Positions 1 through 8,154 of a DNA stretch of 64,000 bases are shown in pieces. Position numbers and translations under genes: made by a program. The notes beneath the pieces were generated by a model. That model worked only from the letters and a program-made list of their open reading frames with translations. It did no database searches and was not told the origin of the DNA. The stretch spans positions 1 to 64,000 of the forward strand of contig NZ_VXKS01000011.1 of the NCBI RefSeq assembly GCF_008711525.1. The letters run 5' to 3'. The DNA is from Cysteiniphilum sp. JM-1. GTDB lineage: Bacteria; Pseudomonadota; Gammaproteobacteria; Francisellales; Francisellaceae. The stretch's first letter is position 1. The number at the start of each line of letters is the position of its first letter.

Positions 1-88
1 AGTAAGACATTGCCAAGCATAATATATTTCACCTGAGCTTTTCAAAAATACTTCCTTGACGGTTTGTCGTAAAACCTTCCATGGTGAT

Positions 89-166
89 CATTCCGGACTT
101 TGAGTCAACGCTCGGGAGAGAAAATATCCCCTCGCTTCAAAGTCGTTAAAAGCAGTGCTTTTAACC
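89..166 (+). other. Insertion 1 in the 5S gene (about 78 nt), flanked by a direct repeat
   Basis: The insertion starts with cattccggact (89-99), which repeats the true loop C sequence cattccgaact (167-177) with 10 of 11 identities, offset by 78 nt. Between the copies are two hairpins: gactttga pairing with tcaaagtc, and gttaaaagc / agt / gcttttaac. The duplication resembles a target-site duplication, but local slippage would give the same pattern. Confidence 0.6.
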
Positions 167-212
167 CATTCCGAACTCAGAAGTGAAAACAGTTAGCGTC
201 GATGATAGTGTA

Positions 213-405
213 TTTATCAAAAATACATCCTGTATTTTATCAAATCGGCTACTTGCTAATCCGTTACAAGTGGCGTTCGACGGCAAATAGTTGGCACTAT
301 TTGATTTTTCCGTCTCACCATTCGCCATGTGACAAATTTGTTGGGAACAAATTTGATCAATGGAAGCATGACATTGACCATGTAATGGCGTAAGGCAGGA
401 CGCCT
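213..405 (+). other. Insertion 2 in the 5S gene (about 190 nt), in the helix IV region
   Basis: It lies between the two loop E strands, where helix IV normally forms a short hairpin. Five consecutive hairpins can be read: 221-237 (aaatac/gtattt), 251-271 (acttg/caagt), 279-314 (gacgg/ccgtc around caaatagt/actatttg), 325-363 (ccat/atgg around the 10-bp stem caaatttgtt/aacaaatttg with loop ggg) and 387-404 (ggcgt/acgcc). The ends are approximate. The dense pairing argues against random sequence. A 63-codon ORF at 202-393 is not credible as a gene. Confidence 0.6.
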
Positions 406-478
406 GAAGTTAAGTAGGACACCGCCAAATTATTCGACATTGCAAGACGATGGGACATCGCAATACAATACCAATTCA

Positions 479-503
479 AAAGGCACCTAAGGGTGCCTTT
501 TTT
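479..503 (+). terminator. Rho-independent terminator after the 5S gene
   Basis: The stem aaaggcacc / gggtgccttt with a 3-nt taa loop is followed by six T residues. It lies about 50 nt after the 5S 3' end. Confidence 0.85.
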
Positions 504-546
504 GTTTGTACAATCTAGGTTCTATTGTGTTTCTTTCAGTATCTTA

Positions 547-576
547 TTGTATCTTTGTATCTATACCGTATATGAT
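547..576 (+). promoter_or_regulatory. Candidate promoter for glpK
   Basis: TTGTAT (547-552) and TATGAT (571-576) are 18 nt apart, 32 nt ahead of the glpK start. The match is moderate. The upstream rRNA terminator implies that glpK needs its own promoter. Confidence 0.35.
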
Positions 577-608
577 ACTGGCGGAGCTAATGATAAGGAG
601 ACGTATGC

Positions 609-2102
609 ATGTCGCAATATATTCTAACACTCGATCAAGGTACAACGAGTTCACGTGCGATTATATTTAACCAAAAAGGTCAAGTGGTTGAAATGGCGCA
701 ACAAGAGTTCAGACAAATTTATCCAAAGCCTAGTTGGGTTGAGCATGATCCTAAGGAAATTTGGAGTACACAAGCTGCAGTTGCTGCTACTGCTATCACC
801 AAAGCAGGTATTAATGGTAAGAATATTGCCGCTATTGGTATTACTAATCAGCGTGAAACAACGATTGTTTGGGAGCGTGACACGGGCAAACCGATTTATA
901 ATGCAATTGTGTGGCAGGACAGACGCACAGCGGATTTCTGCAATAAATTAAAAGCTGAAGGTCATGCTAAAATGATCCAAGAAAAGACAGGATTGGTGAT
1001 TGATGCCTATTTTAGTGCCTCTAAGATCAAGTGGATTCTTGATCATGTTGATGGTGCTCGTGAAAAAGCCAGACAGGGTGAGTTATGCTTTGGTACGGTC
1101 GATACTTGGCTTATGGCTAAGTTTACTAATTTACGTCTACATGCAACAGATGCAAGTAATGCCAGTCGCACGATGCTTTATAATATCCATAGCAATCAAT
1201 GGGATAACGATTTATTAAAGCTGTTTGATATTCCTAAGGAAATGATGCCTGAAGTGAAATCCTCAAGTGAAGTGTATTCGCAAACAGCAACGACCCTTTT
1301 TGCGACAAAAATTCCGATAGCAGGTGTGGCAGGAGACCAACAAGCAGCATTATTTGGACAAATGTGTACAGAACCAGGGATGTTAAAGACTACCTATGGT
1401 ACGGGGTGCTTTATGATGATGAATACAGGAGATACTCCTGCAGTTTCAAACAATAACTTATTAACAACAATTGCTTGGCAGCTTAATGGCAAAACAACCT
1501 ATGCACTAGAGGGAAGCGTCTTCATGGGTGGTGCAGTTATTCAGTGGCTAAGAGATGAGTTAGGTATTTTGCAAAATGCCGCTGATAGTGAAAGGCTTGC
1601 ATTGTCCGTTGCTGATAATGGTGGTGTTTATTTAGTACCTGCAATGGCAGGATTGGGTGCGCCGCATTGGGATCAATCAGCACGTGGTTCGATCTTTGGT
1701 TTAACGCGTGGCAGCTCTAAAGCGCATATTGCGCGTGCTGCATTAGAGAGCATAGCTTATCAGGTAGTGGATATTGTTAATTCACAAATATCAGATACTA
1801 ATATCCCATTAACTGAAATGCGTGTTGATGGAGGCGCTGTGGCAAATAATTTCCTAATGCAATTTCAAGCGGATATGCTTAACGCTAAGGTAATTCGCCC
1901 ACAAGTATTAGAGACAACGGCATTAGGCGCGGCTTATTTGGCAGGTCTTGCGGTTGGTTATTGGTCGGATGTTAATGAGTTAAAATCGTTATGGTCTGTT
2001 GAAAAAGAGTTTACAAGCTCACTGAATAACGAACTACGCACACAATATACTAACTATTGGCACAAAGCCGTGACAAGAGCAAAAGGATGGAGTGAAGAGT
2101 AA
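609..2102 (+). CDS. glpK: Glycerol kinase
   Basis: This cytosolic enzyme phosphorylates glycerol to sn-glycerol 3-phosphate with ATP. The protein is 497 aa, the usual length. The N-terminal FGGY domain begins with the ATP-binding motif DQGTTSSRA (about residues 8-16). [13 protein letters not shown] lies near residue 238, and the C-terminal FGGY domain carries [11 protein letters not shown] and ESIAYQ. The start is set by AAGGAG 8 nt upstream. Its stop overlaps the start of the DyP peroxidase gene by one base (TAATG), so the two are probably translationally coupled. No glpF, glpD or glpR is adjacent. Confidence 0.97.
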   Translation: MSQYILTLDQGTTSSRAIIFNQKGQVVEMAQQEFRQIYPKPSWVEHDPKEIWSTQAAVAATAITKAGINGKNIAAIGITNQRETTIVWERDTGKPIYNAIVWQDRRTADFCNKLKAEGHAKMIQEKTGLVIDAYFSASKIKWILDHVDGAREKARQGELCFGTVDTWLMAKFTNLRLHATDASNASRTMLYNIHSNQWDNDLLKLFDIPKEMMPEVKSSSEVYSQTATTLFATKIPIAGVAGDQQAALFGQMCTEPGMLKTTYGTGCFMMMNTGDTPAVSNNNLLTTIAWQLNGKTTYALEGSVFMGGAVIQWLRDELGILQNAADSERLALSVADNGGVYLVPAMAGLGAPHWDQSARGSIFGLTRGSSKAHIARAALESIAYQVVDIVNSQISDTNIPLTEMRVDGGAVANNFLMQFQADMLNAKVIRPQVLETTALGAAYLAGLAVGYWSDVNELKSLWSVEKEFTSSLNNELRTQYTNYWHKAVTRAKGWSEE

Positions 2103-3013
2103 TGATCAAGATCCCAAAATATCAGCAAGGTATTTTAGAAAACTTACCGTCATCGGCAATTTATTTATTTTTTGTTCTGAAGAAGAAGCGTAAATTAAAG
2201 GAGGTTATGCAAAGCTTACGTCAGCTGATTGATGGTCAATCTACGGTGATTGGCTTGGGTGAGGCGCTTATGCACAAGGCAGAGCTAAAAAGTGATTTCA
2301 AAGCATATACACCAACAATAAAGCAGCAAAAGCTTGCGACTAAAACACATTGCGACTTAGTGCTTTGGTTAAGAGATAATGATCAAGGCATGTTAATGCA
2401 TAAGGCGCGTCAAATGATTGCTATTGCAAGTGATGCCTTTAAATGCACGGATATCTCGCGAGCTTGCACTTATTTAACTTATGTAGAAGACGGCAAAATG
2501 GTTGATCATGATTTATCTGGCTTTGAAGATGGTACCGAGAATCCTAAAGATGATGAGCAATTTAATACCGCGATTGTTGTGAGTGATGATAAATATTTAG
2601 ATGGTTCGAGTTTTTGGACTATTCAAAAGTGGAAGCATGACTTTGCGTGGCTTGATAAAGCAAGTCAGCAAGCTAAGGAAGAGATTATTGGGCGAAGCCT
2701 GGATGATAATCGTGAGTTTGAAGATAACAAGCCGTTTGCCCATGTTAAACGCACAGCACAAGAGAGCTTTGAACCTGAAGCATTTATGTGGCGCCGATCG
2801 ATGCCATGGATTAATGATAAGCTTGAAGGCGGATTAATGTTCTCGTGTTTTGCTACAAGCTTTTACCCCTTTGAAGCGCAGTTCTTACGAATGACGGGTG
2901 AAGAAGACGGTGTTGTAGATGGCTTATTTAAGTTCTCAAAGATATTATCAACACAGTTTTTATGGTGCCCACCTTTTGTTAAGGGTAAGTTGGTTTTGCC
3001 TAAGTTTGAGTAA
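2102..3013 (+). CDS. Dyp-type haem peroxidase (YfeX-like)
   Basis: DyP peroxidases use haem and H2O2 to oxidise varied substrates. The family signature GxxDG is present as GFEDGTENP (from about residue 140), supplying the distal Asp. FAHVKRTAQE near residue 218 supplies the candidate proximal His. The C-terminal block FSCFATSFYPFEAQF followed by DGLFKFSK matches the YfeX branch. At 303 aa it has the length of cytosolic members, and no Tat signal is present. The coupling to glpK by a TAATG overlap has no obvious biochemical logic. The 3' end overlaps the convergent GNAT gene by 14 bp. The physiological substrate is unknown. Confidence 0.88.
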   Translation: MIKIPKYQQGILENLPSSAIYLFFVLKKKRKLKEVMQSLRQLIDGQSTVIGLGEALMHKAELKSDFKAYTPTIKQQKLATKTHCDLVLWLRDNDQGMLMHKARQMIAIASDAFKCTDISRACTYLTYVEDGKMVDHDLSGFEDGTENPKDDEQFNTAIVVSDDKYLDGSSFWTIQKWKHDFAWLDKASQQAKEEIIGRSLDDNREFEDNKPFAHVKRTAQESFEPEAFMWRRSMPWINDKLEGGLMFSCFATSFYPFEAQFLRMTGEEDGVVDGLFKFSKILSTQFLWCPPFVKGKLVLPKFE

Positions 3014-3446
3014 GCGCTTTCTTCATTCTATAGGCGCTATCACCATTGTCATAATAATTATGTATGGTTTTACTAACGCCAAAGCCTAGCTTCTGATACA
3101 GGTGAATAGCTTTTAAATTATTGGTGTTAACTTCAAGAAAAACATTTCTAATGTTGGTGTTTAAGTGATTTATTGTATGTATCATGAGCTCGCGGGCTAT
3201 GCCTTTGCCTTGATGGTTTGGCGAAACAGCAAGCGAGTAGATGCGTGCGCTATGACGATGTATAAACAATAATATATATCCAGTGATTTCGTGATGCTCA
3301 TAAGCAACAAAAAGTTCATTCTTTAATGAACGAATATGGTAATAAAATTGAGCTTTGCTTAGTTTGTCGCTGTTAAAAAGAGCATTTTCAATCTCAATAA
3401 GTGCAGGGACATCTTTGGTTTGCGCCAGACGAATGTTAATCGTCAT
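3000..3446 (-). CDS. GNAT-family N-acetyltransferase (RimI-like)
   Basis: The 148-residue protein has a single GNAT fold. SLAVSPNHQGKGIARELM includes the acetyl-CoA pyrophosphate loop (Q-x-x-G-x-A), followed by a C-terminal block (VNTNNLKAIHLYQKLGF) typical of RimI-type enzymes. I chose the ATG giving MTINIRLAQ because longer versions run 66 nt back inside the ligase gene. The chosen start overlaps that gene by 11 nt, which suggests coupling. Comparative work on ATP-grasp amidoligases describes GNAT genes beside ligases of exactly this type, so it may acetylate a product of the ligase rather than a ribosomal protein. The acceptor is unknown. Confidence 0.85.
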   Translation of the reverse strand: MTINIRLAQTKDVPALIEIENALFNSDKLSKAQFYYHIRSLKNELFVAYEHHEITGYILLFIHRHSARIYSLAVSPNHQGKGIARELMIHTINHLNTNIRNVFLEVNTNNLKAIHLYQKLGFGVSKTIHNYYDNGDSAYRMKKALTQT

Positions 3447-4917
3447 AGTGAACTCGCTTATGCTCCATACGATTAACAAATTCAAGCATGATTCTGCTAT
3501 AAAGCTCATCACTTAAATAAGCATCTTCCCATGGATGATCAATGGATGGGTTGTCATTAATTTCAATAATGGCAGGTTTATCATCAATCATCTTGATATC
3601 AACACCATAAAGATCGTGACCAATCAAACGGCACGCCTTAAGTGCTATTTTAATGACATCTTTGGGTGCTTGATGAATGCCAAATGCTTCAGCAGGCCCT
3701 GCAGTCACATTCTTTTTGCCGTGATTTACAATCTGCCAATGGTTTGGTGCCATGTAGTATTTGCATGCATACAGTGGTTTATTATTCAAAACACCAATAC
3801 GCCAGTCGTAATCTGTGTAATGATATTTTTGCGCAATAATAATTGATGATTGAGATAAAAGATTATTTAGTTCGCTAATGAGTTCCTCTTTTGTCTTAGC
3901 TTTTTTAACACCCTTTGAAAATGAACCATCAGGTACTTTTAACACAATAGGCAAGCCTAATTTTTCAATTAATTCATCACAGTTTGGCGGGGTATTGCGG
4001 CGGAAAACAAAATAAGATTCAGGCATGGTAATATGGTTTTTTTCCATCAAATTGTGCAAGTATACTTTGTTAGTGCAGCGCATAATTGTTTGGGTACTAT
4101 CCATGACAACAAGGTTGTTTTCCTCTGCCTTTTTAGCAAATGCATAACTATAGTGGTTGATTTGGGTGTTAGTGCGAATAAATAAGCCATCGTATTCAGG
4201 TAGGCGCGCATAATCTTCTTTGGTGATGAGATCTATATCAACACCTAGTGCGCGTCCTGCTTTAATAAATTTTTTAATCGCTTGATTATTACTTGGTGGC
4301 AGTGCTTCGTCTGGATCAACGAGTATTGCCATTTCATAGCGATATTGCTTTTGTGAGCGCGGCTTACGCCAGACTTTGGTGCTAAAATCACTCAGCGCAT
4401 TTGCAAAAAAAGTTTCCTCTGCATCATTTAAGCTTTGCAGGGAGATGGTTGTAAGACTATGAATTTGCCAAATATTGGCAGTTTTAATAAAGCCGATCTG
4501 TAGAAGAGGGGCATTGTAAATATCAAAAATTTTACGCGCAAGTTTGGCAAATCCTGGGTAAGCAGATGTGCCAAAGTAAAGTTTGATGTGTACTGTGTTG
4601 TCTTGATTAAGCTGTTCTAAAACATCAATAGCTTGTGAATTCAGTCGGATATTGAGAAGACTAAATGATAAATCACCGAGATGCTGAAGATTGTTTAATG
4701 TGCTAACGCTGGGTATGACTTTATCGCCATTAGCTTCAGCAAGTAGGGATGCATAATAACCTTGACCAAGATAACCTGTATCGTCTGATAAATTAATCAA
4801 ATAGGCACTGTGATGATGCTTTGTTGTTAAGTAATCTTGAGTGGTTTGTAGATTGTCAGTTGGAAAATAAGGTGCCCAGAGATCAAGGTGATCAACGAGT
4901 ATTCTAAGACCCTTCAT
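3436..4917 (-). CDS. RimK-type ATP-grasp ligase with RLAN N-terminal domain
   Basis: The protein is 493 aa. Residues 1 to about 190 match the RimK-like ATP-grasp N-terminal (RLAN) region: MKGLRILVDHLDLW, then a conserved NIR/LNLLRS-like stretch. The rest is an ATP-grasp ligase, with LPIVLKVPDGSFSKGV as the nucleotide-binding loop and DIKMIDDKPAIIEINDNPS carrying the metal-binding Glu and Asn. Such enzymes join an amino acid, often glutamate, to a carboxylate through an acyl-phosphate. The N-terminal extension separates this clade from RimK proper, and its substrate is not established. AAGGAAG lies just upstream of the ATG. It is the third gene of the operon that starts at 6730. Confidence 0.85.
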   Translation of the reverse strand: MKGLRILVDHLDLWAPYFPTDNLQTTQDYLTTKHHHSAYLINLSDDTGYLGQGYYASLLAEANGDKVIPSVSTLNNLQHLGDLSFSLLNIRLNSQAIDVLEQLNQDNTVHIKLYFGTSAYPGFAKLARKIFDIYNAPLLQIGFIKTANIWQIHSLTTISLQSLNDAEETFFANALSDFSTKVWRKPRSQKQYRYEMAILVDPDEALPPSNNQAIKKFIKAGRALGVDIDLITKEDYARLPEYDGLFIRTNTQINHYSYAFAKKAEENNLVVMDSTQTIMRCTNKVYLHNLMEKNHITMPESYFVFRRNTPPNCDELIEKLGLPIVLKVPDGSFSKGVKKAKTKEELISELNNLLSQSSIIIAQKYHYTDYDWRIGVLNNKPLYACKYYMAPNHWQIVNHGKKNVTAGPAEAFGIHQAPKDVIKIALKACRLIGHDLYGVDIKMIDDKPAIIEINDNPSIDHPWEDAYLSDELYSRIMLEFVNRMEHKRVHYDD

Positions 4918-4954
4918 AGTGCTTCCTTAGCAAAGATGGTTGAGTAAGGTGATG

Positions 4955-6214
4955 TTAATGTTCTAATGTCGCAATTTTGGTAACAACGGCTAACACTTCG
5001 GTCGCGATTTTAAGCTCAGAGACCGTTGGTAAGGAAGGGGCAATACGAATATTGCAATCTTGTGGATCCTTGCCATAAGGATACGTGGCACCTGCGTTAG
5101 TTAATTTAACACCTGCATCTTGTGCCATTTTGACAATTTTCTTAGCAAGTCCAGGTTGGCTATCAAAACTAATGAAATAGCCGCCTTTGGGTTCGTGCCA
5201 CTGTGCAAATTGACCATCCGTGCCAAGCTCAGCACTAAGGACTTCATTCACAATATCGAACTTAGGTTTTAAAATGGCTGCATGTTTTGCCATGTGTTGC
5301 ATAAAAACATCTTTATTTGGAAGAAGCTTTAAATGGCGCAGCTGATTAATTTTATCATGACCAATGGTTTGTGCTTTTAGTTGCGATACTAGCCAGTCAT
5401 GGTTGCCTTTATTAGAGGCAATAATGGCAATGCCAGCACCGGCATAAGTGATTTTTGAGGTGGAGGCAAACATAAATACACGATCAGCATTACCAGCTTT
5501 GGTACACTCGCTAAGAATATCAATAATTTCCACTTGATCTTGCATATCTAGGTGATGCACGGCATAGGCGTTATCCCAGAAGATTCTAAAGTCATTTGCA
5601 GCTGTTTGCATCGCAGCAAGACGCTTGATCGTTTCATTACTGTAGCTTTCACCTGTTGGGTTGCTGTACTTAGGCACACACCACATGCCTTTGATGCTGC
5701 TGTCATTAGCAACGAGTTTTTCCACTTGATCCATATCTGGACCATTGCCAGTTAAAGGAATGTTAATCATCTCAATATCAAAAGACTCACAAATGGCAAA
5801 GTGACGATCATAGCCAGGGGTTGGACACAGAAATTTGATTTTCCCTTGTTCAGACCAGCTTTTTGTCTGATTTGGCAGTTTATGAATGAGCGCTTTGATA
5901 ATTGTGTCATACATCAAATTAAGCGATGAATTGCCGCCAACAATGATTTGATCGCTCGTAATACCAAGCACATCGGCAAAAAGTGTCTTGATTGCGGGAA
6001 GTCCTGTAAGTAAATCAGGTGGGCTGTAATTGCGATAATCAGGCGCAACAACGACATCTTGATGATTTAAGTTGTTGAGTAACTCATCGGATAGATTAAG
6101 TTGCTCAACACATGGCTTGCCACGTGTCATATCAAGCTTTAAGCCTTGATCAATAAAAGATTGGTAACGTGACTTTAGTTGTGTTAGTTCATCTTTAATT
6201 AAAGTTGTGGTCAT
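4955..6214 (-). CDS. Class I/II aminotransferase, aspartate aminotransferase subgroup Ic
   Basis: This PLP-dependent transaminase is 419 aa. LDMTRGKPCVEQLNLS near the N-terminus is the signature of the subgroup Ic aspartate aminotransferases known from corynebacteria. FWDNAYAVHHL holds the PLP-ring Asp and a Tyr. FASTSKITYAGAG holds the Schiff-base Lys. RIAPSLPTVSEL contains the substrate-carboxylate Arg. The probable reaction is aspartate plus 2-oxoglutarate to oxaloacetate plus glutamate. It starts 3 nt after the RipA-like stop codon and is followed 37 nt later by the ATP-grasp ligase, so it may supply an amino acid for that ligase. This link is inference. Confidence 0.88.
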   Translation of the reverse strand: MTTTLIKDELTQLKSRYQSFIDQGLKLDMTRGKPCVEQLNLSDELLNNLNHQDVVVAPDYRNYSPPDLLTGLPAIKTLFADVLGITSDQIIVGGNSSLNLMYDTIIKALIHKLPNQTKSWSEQGKIKFLCPTPGYDRHFAICESFDIEMINIPLTGNGPDMDQVEKLVANDSSIKGMWCVPKYSNPTGESYSNETIKRLAAMQTAANDFRIFWDNAYAVHHLDMQDQVEIIDILSECTKAGNADRVFMFASTSKITYAGAGIAIIASNKGNHDWLVSQLKAQTIGHDKINQLRHLKLLPNKDVFMQHMAKHAAILKPKFDIVNEVLSAELGTDGQFAQWHEPKGGYFISFDSQPGLAKKIVKMAQDAGVKLTNAGATYPYGKDPQDCNIRIAPSLPTVSELKIATEVLAVVTKIATLEH

Positions 6215-6217
6215 TGC

Positions 6218-6730
6218 TTATTTCCCCCAAGCAATCAAAAGATAGATATAGATGCCGATATATAGTAAGAAGAATACAAACGGCATATAAGTTTCGATAC
6301 GCTTAAGTGGCGTGAAAGAACCTTTTTGTAATGCAGTTACGCGTTCAGCAGAAAAGATGGGGCTAGAAGGTAGGCGTTTTTCAAGCGCGCCAATGACTTG
6401 TTCTTTGATATTAACCGTATGGCGATAAAAACGTACAACACGCCACCAGCAATAGCAAATGGCTAATAAGCCTAATAAAGGCAATACCAATAAGCCAAGT
6501 GATAACTCAGTGCTAGAGCGACTAATGCCAAGTGCCATAATGCCAACGATGGCGATATTGGCAATAAGGAAAAATAGATTGATTGACACACGACGAAAGC
6601 TTGCACGATCTGCCATTTCAACGTAGATTTTATATTGTTCTATCAACAGCGAATAATATTGTTCATTACTGAAATGATCTTGTTCTTCATTCCATAAATT
6701 ATCCATGTTGATGTTATCATAACGACTCAT
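6218..6730 (-). CDS. RipA-family inner-membrane protein
   Basis: The 170-aa protein has a soluble N-terminal segment (about 1-45) with FSNEQYYSLLIEQYKIYVEMADRAS-type residues, a positive RR pair, then two hydrophobic segments (about 48-68 and 77-97), a cytosolic loop, and a third (about 147-167). The pattern fits the RipA family, named for a Francisella cytoplasmic-membrane protein needed for intracellular growth. The family assignment is from memory of the pattern, not from a search. It is the first gene of the minus-strand operon, with 3 nt between its stop and the aminotransferase start. Its position at the head of an ATP-grasp/GNAT operon is the most informative clue to its role here. Confidence 0.6.
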   Translation of the reverse strand: MSRYDNINMDNLWNEEQDHFSNEQYYSLLIEQYKIYVEMADRASFRRVSINLFFLIANIAIVGIMALGISRSSTELSLGLLVLPLLGLLAICYCWWRVVRFYRHTVNIKEQVIGALEKRLPSSPIFSAERVTALQKGSFTPLKRIETYMPFVFFLLYIGIYIYLLIAWGK

Positions 6731-6996
6731 GAATGATTAACTCCAATTTGTTATCGATTTTACGTCACTCAGATTAGCAGATTTGCAAGCAATGGACTAT
6801 GGCAAAATGGCGTATTGTGTAATAAAAAATGATATGTCAGCTTCTTAAAAGAGCATATGACATCAAGGTCTATGCGTTGATTAAGTTTGTCAATAATCTT
6901 ACATGCTAAGCGTGTTAACGCTGCGATCATTGTGATACTATAGGTCGGTGAATTTCAGACTGAAAAATTAGAATAATTTAGAATAAAAGGTGATTT

Positions 6997-7518
6997 ATGG
7001 CTAAGGGTACAGTAAATAAGGTGATTTTGCTTGGACGATTGGGTGCAGATCCTGAGGTGCGCTATATGCCAAGTGGTATGTCGGTAGCAAATTTGCGATT
7101 AGCGACCAATGATGGCTATAAAGATCGTCAAACAGGGCAGTTTGTTGAAAATACAGAATGGCATCGTGTTGTCGTGTTTGGTAAGCAAGCAGAGACGGTT
7201 GCACAATATACGCAAAAAGGGTCGTTGCTGTATATTGAAGGGCGTATTCGCACTAATAAATGGCAAGATCAAAATGGTCAAGAGCGCTATACAACCGAGA
7301 TTGTTGCTACTGAAATGCAGCTAATGGGCGGACGTAATGAAGGACAGAATGGAGGCAGTCCTCAGCAAGGTTATTCGCAGCCACAATTTAACCAACCATC
7401 AGCGCAACCACAAGCTGCAGCAGGTGCATATAATCAGGCGCCACAGCAAGCCAAGCCTCAAGTGCAGCCAGATTTAAGTCAACTTAATGACTTTGATGAT
7501 GACGATATTCCTTTCTAA
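6997..7518 (+). CDS. ssb: Single-stranded DNA-binding protein
   Basis: The protein is 173 aa. The OB-fold (about 1-110) begins [21 protein letters not shown] and includes [15 protein letters not shown] and [13 protein letters not shown] Gln/Pro/Gly-rich linker follows, then the acidic tip DDDDIPF, the docking peptide for SSB-interacting repair and replication proteins. It coats single-stranded DNA during replication, repair and recombination. AAAGGTGA precedes the ATG. It is divergent from the RipA-like operon across a 266-bp gap. The dipeptidase gene follows after 17 bp. Confidence 0.98.
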   Translation: MAKGTVNKVILLGRLGADPEVRYMPSGMSVANLRLATNDGYKDRQTGQFVENTEWHRVVVFGKQAETVAQYTQKGSLLYIEGRIRTNKWQDQNGQERYTTEIVATEMQLMGGRNEGQNGGSPQQGYSQPQFNQPSAQPQAAAGAYNQAPQQAKPQVQPDLSQLNDFDDDDIPF

Positions 7519-7535
7519 TATTCGGTAGTTGCACT

Positions 7536-8138
7536 ATGCATAGTGAGTTTATTGAGTTAACGCAATCGGACCCAATGCGTTGGGATATTAAATACAGCTA
7601 TGATGATAATATCGTAGGTAGGCGTATAGTAGGCTATTATGCGAATAAATGCTTGATGACAAAGGTCTGCTACGCTGCATTGCAGCAGGTAGCTCAACGT
7701 GTTGCTAAACATAATTTAAGTCTATTGATTTGGGATGCTTATCGTCCCGCTAAAGCCGTTGATGATTTTTGGCAATGGGCGCAAGACACTCACGATAATC
7801 ATACGCAGCGTCAGTATTATCCCAACTTAAGCAAAGCAGACTTATTTGGACAGGGCTATTTTAATAAAACATCAAACCACTGTAGTGGTAGCACCGTTGA
7901 CTTAACATTGATTGATCAACAAGGTCAAGCGCTTGAAATGGGTACGATCTTTGATTATATGGATCCCTTGTCACATCCTGAGAATAGAGAAGCCTCAAAA
8001 GAAGCGATTACCAACCGAGCGTTATTACGTCAAGAGATGTTAAGTGCTGGATTTGAACCAATAGCAACGGAATGGTGGCATTTTAGATTGATTGACGAGC
8101 CATTTGCTAATCAAATGTTTGACTTTGATATCGTGTAA
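7536..8138 (+). CDS. D-Ala-D-Ala dipeptidase (VanX/DdpX type, peptidase M15D)
   Basis: The protein is 200 aa. The zinc-site signature SxHxxGxAxD is present as SNHCSGSTVD, with His and Asp ligands, and the catalytic Glu plus third ligand His lie in ATEWWHF near residue 172. IWDAYRPAKAVDDFW is the conserved M15D R-x-x-x-A region. No signal peptide is visible, so it probably works in the cytosol, hydrolysing D-alanyl-D-alanine for cell-wall recycling or nutrition. No vanH, vanA or ddp transporter genes lie nearby, so there is no reason to infer glycopeptide resistance. The Shine-Dalgarno sequence is weak and ssb ends 17 nt earlier. Confidence 0.9.
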   Translation: MHSEFIELTQSDPMRWDIKYSYDDNIVGRRIVGYYANKCLMTKVCYAALQQVAQRVAKHNLSLLIWDAYRPAKAVDDFWQWAQDTHDNHTQRQYYPNLSKADLFGQGYFNKTSNHCSGSTVDLTLIDQQGQALEMGTIFDYMDPLSHPENREASKEAITNRALLRQEMLSAGFEPIATEWWHFRLIDEPFANQMFDFDIV

Positions 8139-8154
8139 TTAAAAGAGAACATGG

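Larger units (their letters stand above)
56..428 (+). rRNA. rrf: 5S ribosomal RNA gene with two large insertions
   Basis: The 5S rRNA hallmark, loop C and helix III (ccattccgaactcagaagtg, 166-185), is intact and is followed by the helix V/loop E strand (gatgatagtgta, 201-212). The other loop E strand (aagtaggaca) lies near 412-421. The terminal helix closes as ttgacggt (56-63) with accgccaa (421-428), 7 of 8 pairs. A normal bacterial 5S is about 115-120 nt; this one spans about 373 nt because of two insertions (about 89-166 and about 213-405) that both fold into hairpins. Helix II pairing is irregular, so the gene could be divergent and functional or a degenerate copy. A terminator follows at 479-503, as expected for an rRNA operon end. 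Bases 1-55 are probably 23S-5S spacer; no 23S sequence is recognisable. Confidence 0.8.

Noticed and set aside
202-393. 63-codon ORF near the window start
   Set aside because: It lies inside the second insertion of the 5S rRNA gene, has no ribosome-binding site, and the DNA is explained by RNA hairpins.
7536-8138. Glycopeptide resistance locus from the VanX-like gene
   Set aside because: No vanH, vanA, vanR or vanS partner is nearby; stand-alone M15D dipeptidases are common in gram-negatives.
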